A stretch of DNA of 21,308 nt from JAKZSU01 sp047517485. GTDB taxonomy: Bacteria; Pseudomonadota; Alphaproteobacteria; UBA7887. How positions within the stretch are numbered: position 1 is the first letter of the stretch; every line of letters begins with the position of its first letter. The position numbers and the translations under genes are program-made. Under the pieces are notes generated by a model. It worked only from the letters and a program-made list of their open reading frames with translations. It was not told the origin of the DNA and searched no databases. The stretch is taken from NCBI GenBank assembly GCA_047517485.1, contig JAKZSU010000145.1:1-21308 (forward strand), read 5' to 3'. This document shows, one piece after another, positions 14,145 to 21,308 of this stretch.

Positions 14145-14722
14145 TCGACCCCCGTCTCGAAGGCAAGCCGGTGCCGCGTTATTCGGTTGCCGACATGGAG
14201 CGTGACAATGTCGCGCGGATCGATGCCATGAAGGGTTCGGATCTGGCGTTTCTCGACCAACGGATGCCCGGGCATGAGCGCGAAATCATCAATGTGATCG
14301 GCATGGGGGTGACCGAGAACATGGCGGAGTCCGCGTTGGCGCCGAAGATCGCCGCGCCGTGTCACGGCTTCGCGATCACCTATGTTCGCGCCGGCGACAC
14401 CAAGGGCGCGGCGCTGCATCGTCATCCCACCGAGGAAGTGTTCGTGCCGATCAAGGGCACCTGGGACATCTACTGGCTCGAGGGCGACGACGAGCGCTCG
14501 GTGCGTCTGGAACCCGGCGACGTGGTCAATATCCCGATCGGCGTGTTTCGCGGCTTTCGCGGTGCGTCCGACGAACCCGACGCGCTGCTGATGGCGATTT
14601 TCGGCGGGCCGGACCCCGGCAAGGTCGATTGGCACCCGAGCGTGATCGAGAAGGCGCGTGCCACCGGTCTCGAAGTCGACGACGATGGCAACCTGCAAAA
14701 GCTCGACGACGCCGCCGAATGA
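14141..14722 (+). CDS. Cupin-domain protein of unknown substrate
   Basis: The 193-residue protein has one recognisable cupin barrel. Motif 1 is TKGAALHRHPTEEVFVPIKG, with metal ligands His93, His95 and Glu98/Glu99. Motif 2 is GDVVNIPIGVFRGFRG, in which the usual His is replaced (Phe136 or Phe139), so a full 3-His-1-Glu site is not present. An N-terminal segment (residues 1-70, with VIGMGVTENMAESALAP) precedes the barrel. It may bind or isomerise a small molecule; no specific function is visible. The AAGGAGG ribosome site inside the 3' end of higA and the ATGA overlap indicate coupled translation. It converges on the GDPD gene with one base between the two stop codons. Confidence 0.8.
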   Translation: MIDPRLEGKPVPRYSVADMERDNVARIDAMKGSDLAFLDQRMPGHEREIINVIGMGVTENMAESALAPKIAAPCHGFAITYVRAGDTKGAALHRHPTEEVFVPIKGTWDIYWLEGDDERSVRLEPGDVVNIPIGVFRGFRGASDEPDALLMAIFGGPDPGKVDWHPSVIEKARATGLEVDDDGNLQKLDDAAE

Positions 14723-14723
14723 T

Positions 14724-15809
14724 TTAGTCGCCTAAGCAATTGTCGTAGTACGTCACCGTGCCCGGCCAGTCGGAGAACACGCCGATCACCCCGACGTCGC
14801 GGGCGAGCACGTCGAGGACACGCAGCATATCGCCGTCATCGTCGATGACCGGCGCGATGGTCTGGTAATACCAGCCGCCGCCAAGCCTGAGCGGCCCCGA
14901 GCGTTCCAGGGTCCAGGTGATGATCGAAAGTCCGGCGGCCTTCGCCGCGCGCGCGTAGACCGACGGCACGATATGGTCGCCGTCGAGCGCCAGCAACATC
15001 CACAGCGGCGGCGCGATGATACCGACGCCGATTTCGCGCAATGCGCCCATGCTCGGCCGCCAGGTCGCCGGGTCGGTATGATCAAACGCCGGATCTTCAA
15101 ATCGGCCGTCGAGAAATACGGCTTGGGCGCCATAGTCGGTGTGGTCGATCCAGAACCGCACGGCGTCGAGATTGAACGATTGCGGCCACACGCGCTCGGG
15201 CGCGATGCCGGCCGACACATAGGCGTCGATCATCAGCCGCGCGTCGTCCGGGGTGGCGACATCGGACGCCTTCAGTTCGGGGGTGAATCCGACACCGAAC
15301 CCGTCGAACAAGGCGATGCTCTCGGCGTGGCTCATCAGCGTGCCGCACGTCTCCCCGCCGTCGATGATGCCGCACAAAGACTTGAACTCGGACAAGGTGA
15401 TGTCGCTGGTGCAGCAGCGTGCCTCTTCGTCCGGTCCCGGCGGCACCGCGCATGTGGCGGCGAGAATGGTCGCCAATATATTGGTGGTCGCGTGCAGATC
15501 GCATTGCGCATGCCGGCACACTTGCTGGCGGTCGCGGGTGAAGGTCACATCGCATTCGATGATCCCCGCCCCCATCTCCGCCGCCGCGACGTACGACTCG
15601 CGCGTATGCTCGGGATAGCCCAGCGGCGCGCCGCGATGCGCGATCGAGAACGCGGTTTTCACAAATGGGTCGTCCTGGCACGACAGCAGCCGGTCCTTGA
15701 GCGCGCCATCTTCCATCGCCTCGATCAATTCGAGCGGCCGGGCGCCCGGCTCGACGGCACCGGCCGCCGCCGCGCACACCATCGTCGCCAGAAAAGCTAT
15801 CCATTTCAC
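14724..15809 (-). CDS. Secreted glycerophosphodiester phosphodiesterase (GDPD) family protein
   Basis: Starting at the GTG at 15809 gives 361 residues with a signal peptide (KWIAFLATMVCAAAAGA). I prefer this GTG because a GGGGAGGA ribosome site lies about 8 nt upstream; a TTG at 15827 would put that site inside the gene. The catalytic set of GDPD enzymes is visible: His58-Arg59 (SIAHRGAPLGYPEHT), Glu85 and Asp87 (IIECDVTFTRD), and His100 (VCRHAQCDLHATTN). ELKAS and WPQSFNLDAVRFW are also typical. These enzymes release glycerol 3-phosphate from phospholipid head groups in the periplasm. The protein is unusually rich in Cys (CDV, VCRHAQC, ATC, RCCTSD, SLCG, ETCG), suggesting several disulfides. 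It diverges from the zinc alcohol dehydrogenase gene across 59 bp. Confidence 0.9.
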   Translation of the reverse strand: MKWIAFLATMVCAAAAGAVEPGARPLELIEAMEDGALKDRLLSCQDDPFVKTAFSIAHRGAPLGYPEHTRESYVAAAEMGAGIIECDVTFTRDRQQVCRHAQCDLHATTNILATILAATCAVPPGPDEEARCCTSDITLSEFKSLCGIIDGGETCGTLMSHAESIALFDGFGVGFTPELKASDVATPDDARLMIDAYVSAGIAPERVWPQSFNLDAVRFWIDHTDYGAQAVFLDGRFEDPAFDHTDPATWRPSMGALREIGVGIIAPPLWMLLALDGDHIVPSVYARAAKAAGLSIITWTLERSGPLRLGGGWYYQTIAPVIDDDGDMLRVLDVLARDVGVIGVFSDWPGTVTYYDNCLGD

Positions 15810-15868
15810 GCTGCCGTTCCTCCCCAACTTCGGCGATACTGCGCCGCCTAAATCGGGAGAAAACTATC

Positions 15869-16975
15869 ATGGATTTCGACGCCGCTGTCTTGCACGAGAT
15901 CGACGCGCCGCTGACCATCGAGCGGGTCACCATGCGCGACCTCCAGCCCGGCGACGTTCTGGTGCGGATCGAGGCCAGCGGGCTCTGCCACACCGATCTC
16001 GAAGTCATCCAGGGCAGCCTCGAATATCCCTTGCCGATCGTGCTCGGCCACGAAGGCGCCGGTGTCGTCGAGGCAGTCGGCGCCGGCGTCACCCTGGTCA
16101 AGCCCGGCGATCACGTGGTGTGTTCGTGGAATCCCAATTGCGGCCACTGCTTCTATTGCGACCGCGACCAGCCGATCCTGTGCGAGCCGTTCACCACCCA
16201 TCAGCCGCGGGGTCACCTGCTCGACGGCACTTCGCGGCTCACCATCGGCGGCGACAAGCTGCACCATTTCTCGGTGATGTCGAGCCACGCGCAATATTGC
16301 GTGGTGCCCGAGTCCGGCGCGATTCCCGTGCCCGACGCGATTCCTTTTGATCGCGCCTGCCTGATCGGCTGCGGGGTGATGACCGGGGTCGGCGCGGTGC
16401 TCAATATCGCCGCCGCCAAGGTCGGCGACAGCGCGGTGATCCTGGGCTGCGGCGCGGTCGGCCTCAACGCCATCCAGGGCGCGCGCCTCGCCGGCTGCGA
16501 CCCCATTATCGCGGTCGATGTCGCGCCCGAGAAACTGACGATCGCCGAGCGCTTCGGCGCGACGGTTACGCTCGATGCCCGCACCGCCGATGTCGCCGCC
16601 CGGGTCAAGGATCTGACTAGCGGGCGCGGCGCCGATCTGGTGATCGAGGCGGCGGGCATCGTCGGCACCCTGCAAAGCGCCTTCGACTGCGCGCGGCCCG
16701 GCGGCGACGTGGTGTTGCTCGGCAAGACCGCGGTCAACGCCCAGGTCGCGCTGCGCTGGGGCTCGATGATGGGCGAGCGCCACATGGTGCGCTCGTCCTA
16801 CGGCGGCGCCCGGCCAAGACGAGACTTCCCGCTGCTCGCCCAGCTCTATCTCGACGGCAAGCTCAACCTCGACGACCTGATCACCAGGCGGCTATCGCTC
16901 GGCGAAATCAACTACGGCTTCGCCGCGATGGCTGAGAACAAACTGATCCGCGCGGTCATCGACATGACGCACTAA
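15869..16975 (+). CDS. Zinc-dependent alcohol dehydrogenase (medium-chain, NAD-type)
   Basis: The 368-residue cytoplasmic MDR enzyme interconverts alcohols and aldehydes or ketones. Catalytic zinc ligands are Cys40 (ASGLCHTD), His61-Glu62 (GHEGAGVVEAVG) and Cys168 (LIGCGVMTGVGA). The structural zinc site is Cys91, Cys94, Cys97 and Cys105 (NCGHCFYCDRDQPILC). The Rossmann loop GCGAVG is at 193-198, and Asp217 (AVDVAP) at the end of strand 2 favours NAD over NADP. It resembles the class III/aryl-alcohol-like group, but the substrate is not determined. A GGGAGA ribosome site precedes the ATG. It could continue oxidation of substrates processed by the periplasmic PQQ enzyme, though the genes are 13 kb apart. 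Confidence 0.93.
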   Translation: MDFDAAVLHEIDAPLTIERVTMRDLQPGDVLVRIEASGLCHTDLEVIQGSLEYPLPIVLGHEGAGVVEAVGAGVTLVKPGDHVVCSWNPNCGHCFYCDRDQPILCEPFTTHQPRGHLLDGTSRLTIGGDKLHHFSVMSSHAQYCVVPESGAIPVPDAIPFDRACLIGCGVMTGVGAVLNIAAAKVGDSAVILGCGAVGLNAIQGARLAGCDPIIAVDVAPEKLTIAERFGATVTLDARTADVAARVKDLTSGRGADLVIEAAGIVGTLQSAFDCARPGGDVVLLGKTAVNAQVALRWGSMMGERHMVRSSYGGARPRRDFPLLAQLYLDGKLNLDDLITRRLSLGEINYGFAAMAENKLIRAVIDMTH

Positions 16976-16980
16976 GCGCG

Positions 16981-17007
16981 CCGGGGCCGGCATCGCGCCA
17001 GCCCCGG
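16981..17007. terminator. GC-rich hairpin between convergent genes
   Basis: An 11-bp stem with one mismatch (16981-16991 with 16997-17007) and a 5-nt loop lies between the convergent alcohol dehydrogenase and thiolase genes. It has no T run, so it may act as a weak two-way terminator or as an mRNA-stabilising hairpin. Confidence 0.45.
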
Positions 17008-17021
17008 ACATGGTGATGAAA

Positions 17022-18206
17022 TCAGTGCACCTCGAACAGGCCGGCGGCCCCCATGCCGCCGCCGATGCACATGGTGACGACGACATTCTTGGCGCCGCGC
17101 CGCTTGCCTTCGATCAGCGCGTGACCGACCAGGCGCGCGCCCGACATGCCGTAGGGGTGGCCGACCGAGATCGCGCCGCCGTCGACGTTGAGCACTTCGT
17201 TGGGAATACCCAATTTGTCGCGGCTGTAGAGCACTTGCACCGCGAACGCCTCGTTGAGTTCCCAGAGATCGATATCGTCCATGCCCAGGCCCTGGCGTTC
17301 GAGCAGACGCGGCACCGCATAGATCGGCCCGATCCCCATTTCGTCGGGCTCGAGCGCGGCGACGGTGAAGCCGCGGAACGTGCCGAGTGGGTCGAGGCCG
17401 CGGCTTTCGGCGAGCTTCGAATCCATCACCACGCAGGCGGACGCGCCGTCGGACAACTGGCTCGCGTTGCCGGCGGTGATGAAGCAGTCGTCGCCGAGCA
17501 CCGGCGCGAGACCGGCCAGACCCTCCAGGGTCGTGCTCGGACGATTGCCCTCGTCCTGCTCCAAGGTCACGGTCTGTTCGGAGATTTCGCCGGTCTCCTT
17601 GTCCTTGACCAGCTTGACCGTCTCGAGCGGCACGATTTCGTCGTCGAACTTGCCGGCCTGCTGCGCCGCCGCGGTGCGCATCTGGCTTTGCAGCGCGAAT
17701 TCGTCCTGATCCTCGCGGCTCACCCCATAGCGGGTGGAGACCGTCTCGGCGGTCTGCAGCATCGAGTCGTAGATCGCCGGTTTGTTGGCGTCGATCCAGT
17801 CCTCATGGCCGTAATGTTTGTTCTGATGGTCGTTCTGCACCAGGCTCACCGACTCGAGTCCGCCGGCGACCATCACCGGCACGTTGTCGACGATCACCCG
17901 TTGCGCGGCCATCGCGATCGCCTGCATGCCCGATGAGCAAAAGCGATTGATCGTCGCGCCGCTGGTGGTCACCGGAAGCCCGGCGCGGATCGCCGCTTGG
18001 CGGGCAATGTTGCCGCCGGTCGCGCCCTCGGGCATGGCGCAGCCGAGAAGCACGTCCTCGACCTCGGCGGGATCGATCTTAGCGCGCCCGACCGCGTGCT
18101 TGATCACGTGTCCGGCCATGGTCGCGCCGTGGGTGTTGTTGAAGGCGCCGCGATAGGCCTTGCCGATCGGTGTGCGCGCGGTGGAGACAATGACGGCTTC
18201 TTTCAT
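17022..18206 (-). CDS. Acetyl-CoA acyltransferase (thiolase)
   Basis: The 394-residue enzyme has full thiolase length and all catalytic parts: nucleophile Cys90 (INRFCSSGMQA), His350 (GGAISVGHPYGMSGAR) and Cys380 (VTMCIGGGMGAAGLF). WELNEAFAVQVLYS carries the NEAF motif. It cleaves 3-oxoacyl-CoA with CoA to release acetyl-CoA, or condenses two acyl-CoAs. The start at 18206 has an AGGGAGA ribosome site and matches the family opening MKEAVIVSTARTPIGKAYRG. It begins 15 bp after the stop of the FadB/FadJ-like gene, so both probably form one beta-oxidation operon. Confidence 0.95.
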   Translation of the reverse strand: MKEAVIVSTARTPIGKAYRGAFNNTHGATMAGHVIKHAVGRAKIDPAEVEDVLLGCAMPEGATGGNIARQAAIRAGLPVTTSGATINRFCSSGMQAIAMAAQRVIVDNVPVMVAGGLESVSLVQNDHQNKHYGHEDWIDANKPAIYDSMLQTAETVSTRYGVSREDQDEFALQSQMRTAAAQQAGKFDDEIVPLETVKLVKDKETGEISEQTVTLEQDEGNRPSTTLEGLAGLAPVLGDDCFITAGNASQLSDGASACVVMDSKLAESRGLDPLGTFRGFTVAALEPDEMGIGPIYAVPRLLERQGLGMDDIDLWELNEAFAVQVLYSRDKLGIPNEVLNVDGGAISVGHPYGMSGARLVGHALIEGKRRGAKNVVVTMCIGGGMGAAGLFEVH

Positions 18207-18221
18207 GGGGTATCTTTCTCC

Positions 18222-20327
18222 CTAGCGTCCAGGATTCTGGGAATTGAACGTTTCGCCCGCCTCGGCGAGCTTCTTCAACAACGGCGCCGGTCGCCAGACC
18301 TCGCCGAACTCATCGTAATAGCGGCTCACCGCCGCGTACACCTTATCCAGACCGACGCGGTCGGCATAGAACATCGGCCCGCCGCGATAGCGCGGGAAGC
18401 CGTAACCGTTGGCGTAGATCACATCGATATCGGACGCCCGCAACGCGATGCCTTCCTCGAGCAGCTTGGCGCCCTCGTTGACCAGCTGATACATGCAGCG
18501 TTCGATGATCTCTTCGGAAGAAATCGCCCGCCGGGTGACGCCCTCGCGCTCGGATTCCGCCTTGATCAGGTCCTCGACCACCGGGTCGGGGATGGGGACC
18601 CGGCTGCCCGGCTCGTAACGATACCAGCCGGCGCTGGTCTTTTGGCCATAGCGGCCCAATTCGGCGATCGCGTCGGAGACCGGCGAATCCGAGCGATTGA
18701 GCCCGAGTTCCGCCATCTTGCGCTTACGAATTCGCCAACCGACGTCGAGGCCGGCGAGATCACCCATCGCGAACGGCCCCATCGCCAATCCGTAATCGTA
18801 CAGCGCGCCATCGACATCCTGCGGCAGCGCGCCCTCGATCAGCATGCGGTACGCCTGGCGGCCGTAATGATGCAGCATGCGATTGCCGACGAAACCGTCG
18901 CAGACGCCGACTAGGACCGGCACCTTGCCGATGCGCTTGGCCACATCCATCACCGTGGCGATGGTCTCGTTCGAGCTTTTGTCACCGCGCACGTTCTCGA
19001 GCAGACGCATGACGTTGGCGGGGCTGAAGAAATGGGTGCCGATGACGCTCTCGGGCCGCGACGTCGCGGCGGCGATCTCGTTGACGTCCAGGGTCGAGGT
19101 GTTGGTCGCCAGCACCGCGCCCGCCTTGGCGATCGCGTCGATCTTGGCGAACACTTCTTTCTTGATATCCATGTCCTCGAACACCGCCTCGATCACCATG
19201 TCGGCCTCGGCGATGTCCTGATAATCGGTGCTCGGGGTCAGCAGCGCCATCCGCGCCTCGACATCGGCCTGGGTCATCCGACCCTTTTTCGCCGACGCCT
19301 CGTAATTGCCGCGGACGATGGCGATGCCGCGGTCGAGCGCTTCCTGGTTCATCTCGACGATGGTCACCGGGATGCCGGCATTGAGGAAGTTCATCGTAAT
19401 GCCGCCGCCCATGGTGCCGGCGCCGAGCACTGCCGCGCTGGCGATTTTCTTTTTCGGCGTATCGCGCGGCACGTCGGGGATCTTGGTGCAGGTGCGCTCG
19501 GCGAAGAATAGATGGATCTGGCCGCGACATTGTTCCGACTCCTTGCACGCCCGGAACAATTCGCGCTCGACGGCGATGCCCTCGTCGAACGGCAGCTCGA
19601 CCGCCGCGCGCACGCATTTGATGATGTGGAACGGCGCGAGGAAACCGCGCGACCGCCGGGCGATTGATTTCTCGAAATCCTCGAAGAACGTCGGCGACGT
19701 CGGCGCTTGGGTTTGGATGTCGCGGATGCGGCGCAACGATGCGCCTTCGTCGGCGAGCTTCTCCGCGTAGTCGATGGCGCCGCTTTCGATGTCGCCGACG
19801 ACGATGAGATCGATGATCCCCATCTCCAACGCCCGATCCGCCGGCACGAAATCACCGCTGGCGATCAACGGTAGCGCCCGTTCCGCACCGATCAGCCGCG
19901 GCAGGCGTTGGGTGCCGCCGGCGCCAGGCAGCAGACCGAGCTTGACCTCGGGCAGGCCGAACATCGCGCTCGCCACGCCGCAGCGATAATGGCACGCCAG
20001 CGCGACCTCCAGCCCGCCGCCGAGCGCGTTGCCGTGCACCCCCGCGACCACCGGCTTGGCGGAGCCTTCGAGCGCCTCGAGCACTTCGAATATGGTCACC
20101 GGTTTGCCGCTCGGCGGATTGTGAAACTCGGAAATATCGGCGCCGGCGATGAAACTCCGCCCGCCGCCGATCAAGACGATCGCCTTGATGTCGGCATCGC
20201 CATTGGCCGCCACCACGCCATCGACAATGCCTTGCGGCACGCCGACGCTGAGCGCGTTGACCGGGGGGTTGTTGACCGTAATGACGCCAACGGCGCCGCG
20301 CTTGGTGAAGTCGACCAAGTCCGCCAT
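18222..20327 (-). CDS. fadJ: Bifunctional enoyl-CoA hydratase / 3-hydroxyacyl-CoA dehydrogenase (FadB/FadJ-like)
   Basis: The 701-residue protein fuses a crotonase domain (about 1-190) to a 3-hydroxyacyl-CoA dehydrogenase. The hydratase has both catalytic Glu residues, Glu107 (ALGGGLEVAL) and Glu127 (FGLPEVKLG), with oxyanion segment GRSFIAGADI. The NAD loop is VLGAGTMGGGI (GAGTMG, 302-307). Catalytic His432 (THFFSPANVM) and Glu444 (RLLENVRG), and the conserved Asn482 (DGFVGNRM), are present, followed by two C-terminal helical domains ending with YANGYGFPRYRGGPMFYAD. It carries out two successive beta-oxidation steps before the thiolase encoded next. The ATG at 20327 has a GGGAGGA ribosome site 5 nt upstream, while the open frame beyond it to 20396 has none of the family sequence. 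Symbol fadJ rather than fadB is a guess. Confidence 0.94.
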   Translation of the reverse strand: MADLVDFTKRGAVGVITVNNPPVNALSVGVPQGIVDGVVAANGDADIKAIVLIGGGRSFIAGADISEFHNPPSGKPVTIFEVLEALEGSAKPVVAGVHGNALGGGLEVALACHYRCGVASAMFGLPEVKLGLLPGAGGTQRLPRLIGAERALPLIASGDFVPADRALEMGIIDLIVVGDIESGAIDYAEKLADEGASLRRIRDIQTQAPTSPTFFEDFEKSIARRSRGFLAPFHIIKCVRAAVELPFDEGIAVERELFRACKESEQCRGQIHLFFAERTCTKIPDVPRDTPKKKIASAAVLGAGTMGGGITMNFLNAGIPVTIVEMNQEALDRGIAIVRGNYEASAKKGRMTQADVEARMALLTPSTDYQDIAEADMVIEAVFEDMDIKKEVFAKIDAIAKAGAVLATNTSTLDVNEIAAATSRPESVIGTHFFSPANVMRLLENVRGDKSSNETIATVMDVAKRIGKVPVLVGVCDGFVGNRMLHHYGRQAYRMLIEGALPQDVDGALYDYGLAMGPFAMGDLAGLDVGWRIRKRKMAELGLNRSDSPVSDAIAELGRYGQKTSAGWYRYEPGSRVPIPDPVVEDLIKAESEREGVTRRAISSEEIIERCMYQLVNEGAKLLEEGIALRASDIDVIYANGYGFPRYRGGPMFYADRVGLDKVYAAVSRYYDEFGEVWRPAPLLKKLAEAGETFNSQNPGR

Positions 20328-20440
20328 GGATCCTCCCATATATTGCCGGATGGCCCGGCCCGGGCGCAGAAAAGCCGCACCGAGGGGCGTCGTCAATCGT
20401 AAATCTTAAGGGGCAGGGTCGCGACTCGGTTGTCGGTCCC

Positions 20441-21308
20441 TCAATCGCCATTTTTCGTATTGGATAAGCTCTTCTGAAACTGATAGATACGGGTGAAATC
20501 CTCACCTGGCATATCAGCTTTCATCGCGCGCAGGGTGGCGCCGATCGCCGACGCCACGCTGGCGCCGGTCCCGGCCTTCGCGACCTCGGCGAGGAACAGA
20601 TCGACATCCTTGCTCAGCAGATCGATGGTGAAACCCGCGTCGTAAGAGCCGGCGAGAATGCGATCGGGCCATTTGTCGCGGGTCGCGGTGTTTTGGCCCG
20701 ACGACACATTGAGCACGTCGATCATGGTCGCGAGATCGAGGCCGTGCGCCTCGCCGAACACCACCGCTTCGGCGGTCGCCGTCATCGCCGCCCCCGACAG
20801 CATGTTGTTGAGCATCTTCATCACCTGCCCCTGGCCGGGCTCGGTGCCGACATGGAAGCGGTTTTTCGCAATCACCGCGAGCGCCGCGTCATGGCGTTCG
20901 AACAGCGCGGCGTCTCCGCCGACCATCATCGCCAAGCCGCCGTTCGCCGCACCGCGCGCGCCGCCGCTGACCGGAGCATCGAGATAGGCGATGCCGGCCG
21001 CCGCGAGCACATCATAGGCCGCCCGCGCGGCGGTCGATCCGACAGTGGAATGATCGGCAACGCAGGTGCACAGCGCGCCGTCGGTCGCTGCGATCCCACC
21101 GACCACGGTCTCGACAACCCGGCCGTCGGGTAGCGACAACAGTACCAGTTCCGCGTCTCGCGCCACGGCGCCGACCGCGTCGCAAACTTCAGCCCCGTCC
21201 GGCGCGCGCGCAATCGTTCCGGCAGCGTCATAAACCGCCAGGCGGTAGCCCGCCGCGACCAAACGCGGCGCCATCCGCCCGCCCATCTCGCCGAGCCCGA
21301 TTAGGCCG
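20441..21308 (-). CDS. 3-hydroxyisobutyrate dehydrogenase-family NAD(P)-dependent reductase, 5' end cut by window
   Basis: The reading frame continues beyond the right edge of the window: the codons upstream of the ATG at 21286 read GLIGLGE, completing the Rossmann loop G-L-G-E-M-G-G-R-M, so the real start is outside. The visible 288 residues show the beta-hydroxyacid dehydrogenase marks YLDAPVSGGARGAANGGLAMMVGG (substrate loop), GQVMKMLNNML with the catalytic Lys, and FTIDLLSKDVDL near the C-terminus. Such enzymes oxidise 3-hydroxyisobutyrate or reduce tartronate semialdehyde and similar acids. It lies 113 bp upstream of the FadB/FadJ-like gene on the same strand; valine catabolism would fit that neighbourhood, but the specificity is not proven. 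Confidence 0.88.
   Translation of the reverse strand, partial: GLIGLGEMGGRMAPRLVAAGYRLAVYDAAGTIARAPDGAEVCDAVGAVARDAELVLLSLPDGRVVETVVGGIAATDGALCTCVADHSTVGSTAARAAYDVLAAAGIAYLDAPVSGGARGAANGGLAMMVGGDAALFERHDAALAVIAKNRFHVGTEPGQGQVMKMLNNMLSGAAMTATAEAVVFGEAHGLDLATMIDVLNVSSGQNTATRDKWPDRILAGSYDAGFTIDLLSKDVDLFLAEVAKAGTGASVASAIGATLRAMKADMPGEDFTRIYQFQKSLSNTKNGD

Overview
This 21.3 kb window is GC-rich and densely coded, and carries no rRNA, tRNA or CRISPR that I can see. The gene content suggests an alphaproteobacterium, perhaps a free-living or marine Rhodospirillales-like heterotroph: a TRAP transporter with a TakP-like binding protein, a lanthanide-type PQQ alcohol dehydrogenase, PhyH, SMP-30, RidA and beta-oxidation proteins. 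This placement is an inference from gene content and base composition, not a phylogeny.

Left part (1-6667). The window opens with the 5' end of an insertion-sequence transposase on the minus strand, followed by a terminal region holding two copies of a TGTCCGGTTT motif. Next comes a secreted PQQ-dependent alcohol dehydrogenase whose active site has the Asp-x-Asp pair typical of lanthanide enzymes, then a strong terminator and a small periplasmic c-type cytochrome that is its likely electron acceptor. A secreted Sel1-repeat protein (minus) and a RidA-family protein (plus) diverge from each other. A minus-strand cluster then runs from a xylose-isomerase-like TIM-barrel protein with an Ala/Lys repeat tail, through a crotonase lacking both hydratase glutamates, to a YegS-like lipid kinase that seems to lack its usual C-terminus and overlaps the RidA gene.

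Middle (6828-13237). A PhyH-type Fe/2-oxoglutarate oxygenase is followed by a 263-bp non-coding element with 32-bp terminal inverted repeats and a possible TAA target duplication (MITE-like). Its right end may supply the -35 box for the next operon. That operon is a TRAP transporter with two tandem, clearly paralogous DctP-type binding proteins, then DctQ and DctM. A secreted SMP-30/gluconolactonase-like beta-propeller follows, with its own terminator.

Right part (13335-21308). A HigBA toxin-antitoxin module sits behind two inverted-repeat operators, and the antitoxin gene overlaps the start of a cupin gene (ATGA), so the cupin may be translationally coupled to it. A secreted glycerophosphodiester phosphodiesterase (minus) and a zinc alcohol dehydrogenase (plus) follow. 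A minus-strand fatty-acid set closes the window: a FadB/FadJ-like hydratase/3-hydroxyacyl-CoA dehydrogenase, a thiolase immediately downstream, and upstream a 3-hydroxyisobutyrate-dehydrogenase-family gene cut by the window edge.

Together the region looks like catabolic accessory DNA: periplasmic alcohol oxidation, organic-acid uptake, lactone or sugar-acid handling and beta-oxidation, with signs of mobile DNA at 1-256, 7690-7952 and 13335-14144. No wholly new system is obvious. The best leads are the MITE-like element with its possible hybrid promoter, the paired binding proteins, the lanthanide-type dehydrogenase and the HigA-cupin coupling.
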